From an uncultured Mediterraneibacter sp. (GTDB lineage: Bacteria > Bacillota > Clostridia > Lachnospirales > Lachnospiraceae), in NCBI GenBank assembly GCA_934418295.1, contig CAKRWZ010000003.1, positions 1 to 62,391 on the forward strand: DNA of 62,391 nt, given 5' to 3'. Below the pieces are notes generated by a model, which did not search any database, was not told where the DNA came from, and was given only the letters and a program-made list of their open reading frames with translations. Within the stretch, counting starts at the first letter, position 1. Every line of letters starts with the position of its first letter. A program made the translations under genes and the position numbers. Positions 24,185-33,559 of this stretch are shown in pieces.

Positions 24185-26560
24185 ATGACGTTAAGGGAAC
24201 TTGAAGTAGGAAAGTCTGCAATCATCGAAAATGTGGGAGGAGAGGGCACTTTGAGACAGCATTTTCTGGACATGGGAATGATTCCGGGAACGCAGGTCAA
24301 AGTGGTAAAATATGCGCCGATGGGTGATCCGATGGAGCTTCGGATCCGTGATTATGAATTGACCCTTCGTTTGGCGGATGCGGAAAAAATACAAATTCGT
24401 CCGATACGAAAGGAAGAGAAGAAAGCAGCGGAGGATCAGAAGAATGAAACTGTAAACAACAGCAGTCTTTTGCTGCTGAGGGAGCATCCGGGACTTGGTG
24501 AGGGCGGAAAGTATCACGATAAAGAGACGGAGCATCCGCTGCCGGAGGGAACGGTTTTGACCTTTGCCCTTGCGGGAAACCAAAACTGCGGGAAAACGAC
24601 TTTATTTAATCAGCTGACAGGATCCAATCAGCATGTAGGAAATTTTCCGGGAGTTACGGTAGATCGTAAGAGTGGAAAAATTCGAGGCTATGAAGATACG
24701 GAGATCACGGATCTTCCGGGAATTTATTCTATGATGCCTTACAGCAGTGAAGAAATCGTGACTCGAGAATTTATTTTGAACGAAAAACCAAAGGGTATCA
24801 TCAATATTGTAGATGCGACCAATATAGAACGAAATCTTTATTTGACGATACAGCTGATGGAACTGGATATCCCCATGGTTCTGGCATTAAATATGATGGA
24901 CGAGGTACGGGGAAACGGAGGTTCCGTGCGGGTCAATACGATGGAGAAAATGCTGGGGATTCCGGTAGTTCCTATCTCAGCATTTAAGAATGAAGGGGTG
25001 GATGAATTAATCCGCCATGCAGTTCACGTGGCAAGGTATCAGGAAAAGCCGGGGCGCAAGGATTTTTGCGCAAAGGAACAGCATAACGGTGCAGTGCACC
25101 GATGTCTCCACGGTATTATGCATTTGATTGAGGATCATGCACAGAAAGCCGGGATTCCGGTTCGTTTCGCAGCAACGAAGCTGGTGGAGGGAGATGCAGT
25201 ACTTCTGGAACAGCTGGGGCTGGATCAAAATGAAAAAGAAATGCTGGAACACATTATTGCGCAGATGGAAGAGGAACGGGGAATGGACAGGGCGGCAGCG
25301 ATCGCAGATATGCGTTTTGATTTTATCGGGCAGCTTGTGAAAGAAACCGTTGTAAAGCCGAGGGAGAGTAAAGAACGAAAAAAAAGTCAGAAGCTGGATG
25401 CTTTTTTGACGGGAAAGTATACGGCCCTCCCTGCATTTTTAGCGATTATGGGAATGGTCTTCTGGTTAACGTTTCATGTGATCGGAGCGTGGCTGCAAGG
25501 CGTGCTGGGACAAGGAATCGATATGTTTACAAAAATGGCAGACAGTTTGCTTTCTTCCTGGAATGTAAATGTGGTTCTGCACAGTCTGGTCATCGATGGA
25601 ATTTTTCAGGGTGTGGGAAGCGTGCTGAGCTTTCTGCCGATTATTGTCACCTTATTTTTATTTCTATCGCTTTTGGAAGACAGCGGATATATGGCGCGCG
25701 TTGCGTTTGTGATGGACAAGCTGCTGCGAAAGATCGGGCTCTCCGGTCGGAGTATCGTACCGATGCTGATCGGCTTTGGCTGTACGGTTCCGGGGGTTAT
25801 GGCAAGTCGGACTCTTCCGTCAGACCGGGACAGAAAGATGACGATTCTACTGACGCCGTTTATGAGCTGTTCGGCTAAGCTTCCGATTTATGCATTTTTC
25901 GCAGGAACCTTTTTCCCTGCTCATGCGGCTTTGGTAATGATCGCATTGTATGTGCTGGGAATTCTGCTGGGAATCATAGCGGCGGTCGTATTCAACCACA
26001 GTATGTTTAAAGGGGAAGCAGTTCCCTTTGTCATGGAGCTTCCTAATTATCGACTACCGGGTGTAAAAAATGTACTGCAGCTCTTATGGGAGAAAGCAAA
26101 GGATTTTTTGCAGAGAGCCTTTACCGTTATCTTTATTGCGACGATCGTGATCTGGTTTTTACAGACGTTTAATTTGAAAATGAATGTGGTGACAGATTCC
26201 CATGAAAGCATGCTGGCGATGCTGGCAGGTGTACTTACCCCATTGTTCATCCCTTTAGGATTTGCAGATTGGAGGATTTCTACCTCTTTGCTGACCGGAT
26301 TTATGGCGAAAGAAAGTGTTGTATCGACTTTAACGGTACTCCTCGGAAATACCAAAAGCCTTCAGAACATCTTAACGCCGGCTTCGGCGGTTTCACTGCT
26401 GGTATTTTGTTTACTGTATACACCATGTGCAGCTGCCATTGCATCGATCCGAAGAGAGCTTGGCGGGAAATGGGCGCTGGCAGTGGTTTTGGGGCAATGC
26501 GCATTGGCTTGGGTGTGCGCTTTGGCGGCCTATCTGTTGGCAAGCGCCGTCTTGGGATAA
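24185..26560 (+). CDS. feoB: Ferrous iron transporter, FeoA-FeoB fusion
   Basis: Imports Fe(II). The 791 residues begin with an FeoA SH3-like domain (1-75, L-R-Q-H-F-L-D-M-G-M-I-P-G). An FeoB G domain follows (G1 at residues 131-138, G-N-Q-N-C-G-K-T; G3 D-L-P-G; G4 N-M-M-D), then a helical GDI region, then the Gate membrane domains with G-C-T-V-P-G-V-M-A-S-R and C-S-A-K-L-P. The G1 residue before Gly-Lys is Cys135 where Ser is usual. ATG 24185 fits GAGGAG 24170-24175. A Fur-like TGATAA-4-TTCTCA (24121-24136) lies upstream, suggesting iron repression; that site is weak. Confidence 0.95.
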   Translation: MTLRELEVGKSAIIENVGGEGTLRQHFLDMGMIPGTQVKVVKYAPMGDPMELRIRDYELTLRLADAEKIQIRPIRKEEKKAAEDQKNETVNNSSLLLLREHPGLGEGGKYHDKETEHPLPEGTVLTFALAGNQNCGKTTLFNQLTGSNQHVGNFPGVTVDRKSGKIRGYEDTEITDLPGIYSMMPYSSEEIVTREFILNEKPKGIINIVDATNIERNLYLTIQLMELDIPMVLALNMMDEVRGNGGSVRVNTMEKMLGIPVVPISAFKNEGVDELIRHAVHVARYQEKPGRKDFCAKEQHNGAVHRCLHGIMHLIEDHAQKAGIPVRFAATKLVEGDAVLLEQLGLDQNEKEMLEHIIAQMEEERGMDRAAAIADMRFDFIGQLVKETVVKPRESKERKKSQKLDAFLTGKYTALPAFLAIMGMVFWLTFHVIGAWLQGVLGQGIDMFTKMADSLLSSWNVNVVLHSLVIDGIFQGVGSVLSFLPIIVTLFLFLSLLEDSGYMARVAFVMDKLLRKIGLSGRSIVPMLIGFGCTVPGVMASRTLPSDRDRKMTILLTPFMSCSAKLPIYAFFAGTFFPAHAALVMIALYVLGILLGIIAAVVFNHSMFKGEAVPFVMELPNYRLPGVKNVLQLLWEKAKDFLQRAFTVIFIATIVIWFLQTFNLKMNVVTDSHESMLAMLAGVLTPLFIPLGFADWRISTSLLTGFMAKESVVSTLTVLLGNTKSLQNILTPASAVSLLVFCLLYTPCAAAIASIRRELGGKWALAVVLGQCALAWVCALAAYLLASAVLG

Positions 26561-26630
26561 TGCAGTTGCATAAAATTGAGTTTGACCTGTAACTCTATTT
26601 TCTTAAATGAATATCTCTACAGAAAAGAAG

Positions 26631-26677
26631 ATCCCCTGTAAAAGCGATTGTTCGGAAGCTTTCTGCAGGGGATATCT
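26631..26677. terminator. Terminator between feoB and glgD
   Basis: ATCCCCTG (26631-26638) pairs with CAGGGGAT (26666-26673); AAAGC/GCTTT inside extends it. Suited to stop both convergent transcripts. Confidence 0.75.
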
Positions 26678-26743
26678 TTGTCATGGCTTTTTGTTTTTTA
26701 GGTTTTTGATCTTTTTAACCGCCTTTTTCATCGGATTTTGTGA

Positions 26744-27859
26744 TCACAACGTATCTCTTCGTCGGATATATCCCGGATTTTCAGGATCCGCGATCAGCTC
26801 TTTGGCGTGCAATACTTTTGTGAATTTGTCCACCACAAAATTTTCAATAACGGTATTTTCACTGACGGTGGTAGAGGGCAGAATCAGACTGTTTTTGATC
26901 ACAGCGCCTTTTTTAATGATGCAGCCTCTTCCGATAATAGAGTTTTCTACGGTTCCTTCAATGAGACAGCCGTTGGAAATCACGGAATTTTTGATGTCTG
27001 CCGATTCGAAATATTGGGTCGGGCAGGAATCGTTTGTCCGTGTGTAGATCGGCCAGTCGTCTCGAAACAGGGTAGAAGCTGTTTTAAAGTCAATCAGAGA
27101 AAGATTGGACTTATAATAGCTCTTAAAATCGGTCAGGGAGGCAAAGTATCCGCGATGGGAAACGCCTCTGACATCCAGTTCTTCACAGGCGAGGCTGACA
27201 ATATCTGCCAATGTATAGATGGAGGAGAGCTCTTTTGCTTTATGGCAAAGGCGGATAAACAGTTCCTTTTCCATCACATAAGTGTCCATAAAAATGTTCC
27301 GGTTTTTCGCACTTCCGGAGTTTTGCTCGATGGACTGAACCCCTTTTTGTCTGTTGAGGTTTAAGATATTGCAGTTTAAGAAAGCTTCCTTTGCGTTGTC
27401 AACAGAGTGGTAAAGCAGCGTAATGTCTGCACCCGAGTGTATATGTGTGTTTAAAAGCTCTTCAAAATTTTGCGTGTATACCATATAGCTCGGAGCGATC
27501 ACAACATACGGATGGTGCATTTTTTCAATATGCTCCATGTTTTCCAGATACATGCCGATATCTGTGTTGTAGATTCCTCTCTGGGTGCTGTCCTCTGAAA
27601 ACAGATAGGTCAGTTCGCCGCGTTTGGAGTTGATGTTATATTGGCGCCCGCTGCCTACATGGCGAATCAAAGAACGAGGCATCCTGCGGATATAAATCTG
27701 AATCCGGTCAATGTTACTGTTGCTCATATTGGAGATCGGGAAATCGATGACCCGATATCTTCCGAGGAAAGAAAAGGCACTGATCGGACGATAAGTCTGC
27801 AATCCTTCTACCCAAGTATTCCGGCCGGAAGAAGTGATGATACCAAATGCGTCGTACAT
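26744..27859 (-). CDS. glgD: GlgD, regulatory subunit of ADP-glucose pyrophosphorylase
   Basis: A 371-residue glucose-1-phosphate adenylyltransferase paralogue. It keeps the nucleotidyltransferase plus left-handed beta-helix layout (hexapeptide-like I-K-N-S-V-I-S, I-E-G-T-V-E-N-S-I-I). Its N-terminus F-G-I-I-T-S-S-G-R-N-T lacks the G-G-x-G-x-R-L loop that binds ATP, so it should be non-catalytic. In Firmicutes GlgD pairs with GlgC and raises its activity. Starts 1 bp after the glgC stop, so strict co-expression is expected. Confidence 0.95.
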   Translation of the reverse strand: MYDAFGIITSSGRNTWVEGLQTYRPISAFSFLGRYRVIDFPISNMSNSNIDRIQIYIRRMPRSLIRHVGSGRQYNINSKRGELTYLFSEDSTQRGIYNTDIGMYLENMEHIEKMHHPYVVIAPSYMVYTQNFEELLNTHIHSGADITLLYHSVDNAKEAFLNCNILNLNRQKGVQSIEQNSGSAKNRNIFMDTYVMEKELFIRLCHKAKELSSIYTLADIVSLACEELDVRGVSHRGYFASLTDFKSYYKSNLSLIDFKTASTLFRDDWPIYTRTNDSCPTQYFESADIKNSVISNGCLIEGTVENSIIGRGCIIKKGAVIKNSLILPSTTVSENTVIENFVVDKFTKVLHAKELIADPENPGYIRRRDTL

Positions 27860-27860
27860 A

Positions 27861-29000
27861 TTATTCAGCCCCCTTTACACGTTTTGCTACCAGTTCGATA
27901 TGTTCACTCTTCGGATCGCCGACCACGGCATCCTGCCCGATGCGGATCTTGTCTGCCACAAGGGCCCGGGTAACGGTGGCGCCGGCTTCTACGACAGCAT
28001 TTGGGAGCAGTACGCTGTCAATGACTTTTGCGCCTTCTCCGATCTTGACACCGGTGGAAAGAACAGAGTTCTCCACAGTTCCCTGAATGAGACAGCCCTG
28101 CGTGATGAAGGCGTTTTTGATACTGGCATTTGGTCCCACGTACTGCGGAAGCGCAGTAACATCTTCAGTGTAAATCTTCCAGGTAGAATCATCCAGATCC
28201 AGGTCGTTATCCTTGTCCAACAGATCCATGTTTGCTTCCCAGAGAGAATCGATGGTTCCCACATCCTTCCAATATCCTTGGAAACGGTAAGCATAGAGAC
28301 GCTTTTGATCTTCCAGAAGGGAGGGGATGATGTCTTTTCCGAAATCATGACTGGAATTCGGATTTTTCATGTCTGCCAGCAGCATTTTGCGGAGCAGCTT
28401 CCAGTCAAAGATGTAAATTCCCATAGAAGCAAGGTTACTTTTCGGGTGCTCCGGTTTTTCTTCAAATTCGTAGATCTGTCCGTCCGGGTTTGCATTCATG
28501 ATGCCGAAACGGCCGGCTTCCTTCATAGGTACCTCAATTACGGCGATGGTCGCGTCAGCGTTGCACTTTTTGTGATAGTGCAGCATACAGGAATAATCCA
28601 TCTTGTAAATATGGTCACCGGAAAGGATTAGTATGTATTCCGGAGAATAGGTATCGATGAAATCGATGTTCTGAGAGATGGCGTCGGCTGTGCCGCGGTA
28701 AACGTCCAGATCGGTATCGGCTTTTTCGCGGGGAGGCAGCACATAAATACCGCTGTCTTTTACGTCAAGACCCCAACGGCTGCCTGCAGCGACGTAGCTG
28801 TTCAGAAGAATCGATTCGTATTGTGTCAACACACCAACAACATCAATACCGCTGTTGGAACAGTTACTGAGAGGAAAGTCGATGATACGATACTTTCCGC
28901 CAAAGGAAACGGCCGGTTTTGCCACTTTGTTGGTCAGTTCATGCAGACGGGAACCTCTTCCGCCGGCAAGGATCATGGCTAACATATTATTTTGTTTCAT
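27861..29000 (-). CDS. glgC: Glucose-1-phosphate adenylyltransferase
   Basis: Makes ADP-glucose for glycogen. A 379-residue protein with the ATP/effector loop M-I-L-A-G-G-R-G-S-R-L, the K-P-A-V-S-F-G-G-K-Y-R-I-I-D-F-P stretch, catalytic region S-G-D-H-I-Y-K-M-D-Y, and C-terminal beta-helix repeats. It precedes glgD on the minus strand. A TATAAT at 29039-29034 (minus strand) may be its -10 box. No other glycogen genes are in the window. Confidence 0.96.
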   Translation of the reverse strand: MKQNNMLAMILAGGRGSRLHELTNKVAKPAVSFGGKYRIIDFPLSNCSNSGIDVVGVLTQYESILLNSYVAAGSRWGLDVKDSGIYVLPPREKADTDLDVYRGTADAISQNIDFIDTYSPEYILILSGDHIYKMDYSCMLHYHKKCNADATIAVIEVPMKEAGRFGIMNANPDGQIYEFEEKPEHPKSNLASMGIYIFDWKLLRKMLLADMKNPNSSHDFGKDIIPSLLEDQKRLYAYRFQGYWKDVGTIDSLWEANMDLLDKDNDLDLDDSTWKIYTEDVTALPQYVGPNASIKNAFITQGCLIQGTVENSVLSTGVKIGEGAKVIDSVLLPNAVVEAGATVTRALVADKIRIGQDAVVGDPKSEHIELVAKRVKGAE

Positions 29001-29232
29001 AGTGAATCCTCACTTTCCTTTACGTATAAAATTATTATATAGTTTTTAGGTAAATATTTCTATATTTTTTGCAAAAAACCCATAAAAATATGGAAGTTTT
29101 ATGAGAATAGAAACAGACTTCCGGACAAACCTCAACAATTCCGGAATTCTTTATAGCGGCAGATTGGATGGTGTGCTACAATAAAGAGCAGACAGTTTAG
29201 AGAAGATATCTGATCAGAGAAGGGAAAGAAGA

Positions 29233-30066
29233 ATGCTGACGATAGGAGCACATATGTCCATTGCAGGCGGACTTTCCAAAGCTGCAGAAAACGTGGTGGA
29301 GATGCAGGCAGATACCATGCAGTTTTTCAGCCGGAATCCCCGCGGGTCAAGCTATAAGACTTATATGCAGGAGGAAATTCAATTATTCCGGGAAATCCGG
29401 AAAAAGCATGAATTTGGTCCGCTGCTTGCTCATGCACCGTACACGTTGAATTTGGCCAGCGATAAAGAAAAGGTTTATGAGTTTGCCTGCCAGGCGATCC
29501 GGGAAGATATCCAAAGAATGGATGCACTAAAAATAGAAAATCTGGTGTTTCATCCGGGAAGCCATACAGGAATTGGTATAGAAGCCGGAATTGAAAACAT
29601 TGTCAGGGGATTGAACCGGGTGATTACAAAAGAACAGAACATCTGCGTATTATTAGAAACCATGTCAGGAAAAGGAACAGAGATTGGCTTTTCCTTTGAG
29701 CAGCTGAAAGCGATCCGGGACGGCGTGCGGTATCCGGGGAAAATAGGAATCTGTCTGGATACCTGTCATGTGTTTTCGGCGGGGTATGATATCGTAAACG
29801 ATCTGGAAGGCGTCTTGGAAGAGTTTGACCGGATTTTGGGACTGAAGCTGTTGAAAGCGATTCATCTCAACGACAGTCAGATGCCTTTCGGTGCACATAA
29901 AGACCGACATGCAGTGATCGGCGGCGGAGAGATCGGGACGGATCCTTTGGTGAGATTTTTGAAGCATCCTGCTGTTCAGGGAATTCCGGTTTATCTGGAA
30001 ACACCGTTGGATGATGCGGGACATCAGGAAGAAATCCGGATGCTGAGGCAAAAAGTACAGGAATAA
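29233..30066 (+). CDS. nfo: Endonuclease IV (AP endonuclease)
   Basis: Cleaves DNA at abasic sites in base excision repair. A 277-residue zinc-dependent TIM barrel with G-A-H-M-S-I-A-G-G at the start, the metal-ligand segments V-F-H-P-G-S-H, E-T-M-S-G-K-G and C-L-D-T-C-H-V-F-S-A-G-Y, and H-L-N-D-S. Divergent from glgC with a 232-bp gap. Confidence 0.96.
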   Translation: MLTIGAHMSIAGGLSKAAENVVEMQADTMQFFSRNPRGSSYKTYMQEEIQLFREIRKKHEFGPLLAHAPYTLNLASDKEKVYEFACQAIREDIQRMDALKIENLVFHPGSHTGIGIEAGIENIVRGLNRVITKEQNICVLLETMSGKGTEIGFSFEQLKAIRDGVRYPGKIGICLDTCHVFSAGYDIVNDLEGVLEEFDRILGLKLLKAIHLNDSQMPFGAHKDRHAVIGGGEIGTDPLVRFLKHPAVQGIPVYLETPLDDAGHQEEIRMLRQKVQE

Positions 30067-30113
30067 AAATACAAAAAGATAAGAGCAAAATAAAAAAGAA
30101 TGGAGCAGACACT

Positions 30114-30683
30114 GTGAAAAGCTATCAGATTACGGAGTTTTGCCACCGCTTCATAGAAGATCATGTGCACCCGGGAGATGTCTGTGTGGATGCCACGGCG
30201 GGCAACGGAAACGATACTGCATTTTTGTGCCGGTTGGTGGGAGATGGCGGAAAGGTTTATGCGTTCGATATCCAAAAGGAAGCCCTTCTGCATACAGAAG
30301 AAAAACTGAGACAGGAAAATCTGCAGGCGAAGCTGGTGCTGGACGGGCATGAAAATATGGAAGCCTACGTTGCGGAAAAAGGCGAGGTGGCCTGTATCGT
30401 GTTCAATTTCGGTTATCTGCCGGGAGGAGATCATAGGGTTGCAACTTGTGCAAAAACCAGTGTGACAGCCATCAAAGCTGGTTTGAAGCTTCTTCGGAAG
30501 GGCGGCCTTATGAGTCTTTGTATTTACAGCGGAGGCGATACGGGATTCGAAGAAAAAGATGCGATTTTGGATTTCCTGAAAGAGTTGGACTCGAAGCGGT
30601 ACCTGGTGATCGAGAGCCTGTACCGGAATCGATCCAACCATCCGCCGATCCCGGTACAGATCGTGAAAATAGAAGGGGAATAG
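30114..30683 (+). CDS. mnmM: MnmM/YtqB-type tRNA methyltransferase
   Basis: A 189-residue class I SAM methyltransferase with motif I D-A-T-A-G-N-G-N-D-T, F-N-F-G-Y-L-P-G-G-D and S-N-H-P-P. It resembles Bacillus YtqB, identified as MnmM, which methylates 5-aminomethyl-2-thiouridine at wobble U34 of tRNA in Gram-positives. GTG start 30114 follows TGGAG. The next gene starts 4 bp after the stop. Assignment is from memory of the family, but motif fit is good. Confidence 0.85.
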   Translation: MKSYQITEFCHRFIEDHVHPGDVCVDATAGNGNDTAFLCRLVGDGGKVYAFDIQKEALLHTEEKLRQENLQAKLVLDGHENMEAYVAEKGEVACIVFNFGYLPGGDHRVATCAKTSVTAIKAGLKLLRKGGLMSLCIYSGGDTGFEEKDAILDFLKELDSKRYLVIESLYRNRSNHPPIPVQIVKIEGE

Positions 30684-30687
30684 ACAA

Positions 30688-31677
30688 ATGGAAGACAGAT
30701 ATGCATTGTTGATCGATGCGGACAATGTGTCCGCAAAATATATCAAACCGATCTTGGATGAATTATCCAAGTACGGAAATGTAACATATAAACGAATTTA
30801 CGGGGATTGGACGAGCACACACAATGCCAGCTGGAAAGAAGTCCTGCTGCAGAATTCCATTACTCCGATCCAGCAGTATAGTTATACACAGGGAAAAAAT
30901 GCGACGGATTCGGCGATGATCATCGATGCCATGGATATTCTTTATACCAGCCAGGTGGAGGGGTTCTGCCTGGTGTCCAGTGACAGCGATTTTACGAAAC
31001 TTGCCAGCCGGCTTCGGGAAAGCGGGAAAACCGTAGTTGGTATGGGAGAGGATAAAACACCGGTGCCTTTCCGGAAAGCCTGTGACATTTTCACGACCCT
31101 GGAATTGTTGTTGGAGGATAACTCTCTGGAAGAACAGAAAGAAACGTCGGGAACGACAGACGTGGTTTTGGCGGTGAAGCAGGAGGAAAAGGTGCGGACC
31201 AGCGGAATCGTCAGCAAAGAGCAGATCGAAGCGGATGTGATCAAGATCATTACAGAAAATCAGAACAACGATAAAGAAACGCGACTTTCGGAAGTGGGAA
31301 ACCGTCTGGTCAAGCTTTATCCTGATTTTGATGTGAGACGCTACGGCTACAGCCTGCTGTCCAGATTTTTGGAAACGTTTCCGAAGCTGAAACTGATTCA
31401 GCAGGGAACTATCGTTTCGGTTACGGTGAATGAAGATGAAAACCCAAAGGAAGTGGTGGAAGATTTTGTGCTCAGCCAGGTGAGCGGTACCGGAAAGAAA
31501 GGATTGCCCCTTGGTACACTGGGAAATCGCCTGCACAGTGAGTTCCGGGATTTTAAGGTAAGAGATTACGGGTATTCGCAGTTTAAGCAGTATATACAGA
31601 GCATCCGCAATATCCGGCTTCAGGAAGACGGGGAGCAGATCAGAGCCTTTTATACGAAAAAGGACGGAGACCAATAA
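30688..31677 (+). CDS. NYN-domain protein with C-terminal OST-HTH/LOTUS domains
   Basis: A 329-residue protein. The NYN (PIN-like) nuclease domain spans residues 1-150 with L-L-I-D-A-D-N-V, D-S-A-M-I-I-D-A-M-D and S-S-D-S-D-F-T-K-L, which supply the acidic metal site. Two LOTUS/OST-HTH modules follow (about 180-250 and 258-325; each has a Y-P-D-F-D-V-R-R-Y-G-Y-S-like core). LOTUS domains bind RNA, including G-rich or G-quadruplex RNA in some reports, so an RNA nuclease or RNA-turnover factor is likely. Four bp after mnmM. Confidence 0.85.
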   Translation: MEDRYALLIDADNVSAKYIKPILDELSKYGNVTYKRIYGDWTSTHNASWKEVLLQNSITPIQQYSYTQGKNATDSAMIIDAMDILYTSQVEGFCLVSSDSDFTKLASRLRESGKTVVGMGEDKTPVPFRKACDIFTTLELLLEDNSLEEQKETSGTTDVVLAVKQEEKVRTSGIVSKEQIEADVIKIITENQNNDKETRLSEVGNRLVKLYPDFDVRRYGYSLLSRFLETFPKLKLIQQGTIVSVTVNEDENPKEVVEDFVLSQVSGTGKKGLPLGTLGNRLHSEFRDFKVRDYGYSQFKQYIQSIRNIRLQEDGEQIRAFYTKKDGDQ

Positions 31678-31721
31678 CAGGCAAGCAGGTCAAAATTAAG
31701 CAAACGGAAGGAAAGAATGAG

Positions 31722-32681
31722 ATGAAATGGAATAGATTTCGTTTAAAAACGAGAACAGAAGCAGAGGATGTGGTCAGCAGTATTTTGGCGGACCTGGGGA
31801 TCCGGGGTGTGGAGATCGAGGATAATGTCCCTTTGACGGAACAGGAAAAGGAGCAGATGTTCGTAGACATTCTGCCACCGTCAAAAGTGGATGACGGGGT
31901 GGCTTATCTGAGTTTTTATCTGGAGGAAGAGGACGACAAGGAACAGGTGCTGGAGCAGGTCCGGGAAGCATTAGAAGAGATGCAGGAGTTTATGGACTTG
32001 GGAGAATGTACGATTGAGGAATCCCAGACAGAAGATATCGATTGGGTCAATAACTGGAAACAGTATTTCCATCAGTTTTATGTGGATGACATTTTGATCG
32101 TGCCGTCCTGGGAACAAGTGCCGGAGGCGGGCAGAGAAAGCATGGTCATCCGTATCGATCCGGGTACGGCTTTCGGAACCGGTATGCATGAGACGACCCA
32201 GCTTTGTATCCGCCAGCTGCGTAAACATGTACGTCCGGGTGACGAGGTGCTGGATGTGGGGACAGGCAGCGGAATTTTAGGAATGCTGGCGGTAAAATTC
32301 GGAGCAGACCATTTCCTAGGGACGGATCTGGATCCCTGCGCAACAGAAGCAGTGCGGGAAAATATGGAAAGAAACGGAATCCGGCCGGAACAATACGATA
32401 TGGTTTTAGGTAACATCATCGATGATCCTGATCTCCGGGAAAAGGTTGGCTTTGGACAATATGATGTCGTTTTGGCCAATATCCTGGCAGATGTCCTGAT
32501 CCCGCTGACACCGGTGGTAATCAAGCATATGAAGCCGGGCGCAGTATATATTACCAGCGGTATTATTGATGATAAAGAGCAGGTGGTGGCAGAAGCTGTA
32601 GAAGCCGCCGGACTGAAGATCCTGGAGATCACACATCAGGGCGAGTGGGTCAGTATCACAGCACAGAAAACCGAAGCGTAG
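31722..32681 (+). CDS. prmA: Ribosomal protein L11 methyltransferase
   Basis: Trimethylates ribosomal protein L11. A 319-residue protein with an N-terminal L11-binding domain (1-70) and a SAM domain with D-P-G-T-A-F-G-T-G-M-H-E-T-T, motif I L-D-V-G-T-G-S-G-I-L-G, and V-L-A-N-I-L-A-D-V-L. Normally adjacent to rsmE in Firmicutes, as here. Confidence 0.96.
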   Translation: MKWNRFRLKTRTEAEDVVSSILADLGIRGVEIEDNVPLTEQEKEQMFVDILPPSKVDDGVAYLSFYLEEEDDKEQVLEQVREALEEMQEFMDLGECTIEESQTEDIDWVNNWKQYFHQFYVDDILIVPSWEQVPEAGRESMVIRIDPGTAFGTGMHETTQLCIRQLRKHVRPGDEVLDVGTGSGILGMLAVKFGADHFLGTDLDPCATEAVRENMERNGIRPEQYDMVLGNIIDDPDLREKVGFGQYDVVLANILADVLIPLTPVVIKHMKPGAVYITSGIIDDKEQVVAEAVEAAGLKILEITHQGEWVSITAQKTEA

Positions 32682-32773
32682 ATATTGAAATGTAAATATT
32701 GAAACGCAGAAACGAAATACAGCATGAAACAGAGATGAAATTATAGAAGCAAAAGAAAAATCAGGAGACAGAG

Positions 32774-33511
32774 ATGCATCATTTTTTTGTGGACAAAGGA
32801 CAGATTACAGAAACCGAAATCCAGATCGTCGGCACAGATGTCCGACATATCCGAAATGTCCTGCGAATGCAGCCGGGGGAGGAACTGGAGATCGGAGACG
32901 GACAGGGAAGTGAATATTATTGCCAGATCCGGGAAATCAACGAAGAAGCAGTGGTGGCGGAAATTTTGTACAGGCAGCAGTCAGAGGCAGAACTGCCATC
33001 CCGGATTTTTTTGTTCCAGGGACTTCCAAAAGGAGATAAGCTGGAATTGATCATACAAAAGGCCATAGAGCTGGGGGCCGCGGAGATCATTCCGGTGGAC
33101 ATGAAACGTTCTGTGGCAAAAGTCGATGCAAAAAAAGCCGGAAAGAAGCAGGAACGGTGGAACGGCATTGCACAGAGCGCTGCAAAACAGTCGAAGCGCG
33201 GCGTGATCCCGCAGGTGACAAAGCCGATGAGCTTCCGGGAGGCGCTTGTATACGCACGGCAGGCAGATGTATTGCTGGTACCCTATGAAGGGGCGGAAAA
33301 TATGGAGGAAACCCGAAAAATCATTTCAGAGATTAAGCCCGGCCAATCGGTGGCTGTCTGGATCGGACCGGAAGGCGGATTTGACCGGGAAGAAGTAGAG
33401 GCTTTGAAAGAACAGAACGGAAAAATAGTAACGCTGGGACGACGGATCCTCAGGACGGAGACGGCTGGACTTGCGGTGCTTTCTATTCTGGTGTATCATT
33501 TGGAAAGATGA
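32774..33511 (+). CDS. rsmE: 16S rRNA (uracil-1498-N3)-methyltransferase
   Basis: A 245-residue SPOUT-fold enzyme. An N-terminal PUA-like domain contains H-I-R-N-V-L-R; the trefoil-knot SAM site has W-I-G-P-E-G-G-F-D, L-G-R-R-I-L-R-T-E-T-A. Follows prmA by 92 bp, the usual Firmicute arrangement. Confidence 0.95.
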   Translation: MHHFFVDKGQITETEIQIVGTDVRHIRNVLRMQPGEELEIGDGQGSEYYCQIREINEEAVVAEILYRQQSEAELPSRIFLFQGLPKGDKLELIIQKAIELGAAEIIPVDMKRSVAKVDAKKAGKKQERWNGIAQSAAKQSKRGVIPQVTKPMSFREALVYARQADVLLVPYEGAENMEETRKIISEIKPGQSVAVWIGPEGGFDREEVEALKEQNGKIVTLGRRILRTETAGLAVLSILVYHLER

Positions 33512-33559
33512 CCACATAAAATAGAATAATAGAAGCGACGACAGAAAGGAACGGCGGTT

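Noticed and set aside
26681..26731. Minus-strand 16-codon lysine-rich peptide downstream of glgD
   Set aside because: No convincing binding site, extreme Lys content from an A-rich strand, and it precedes a terminator; chance is likelier.
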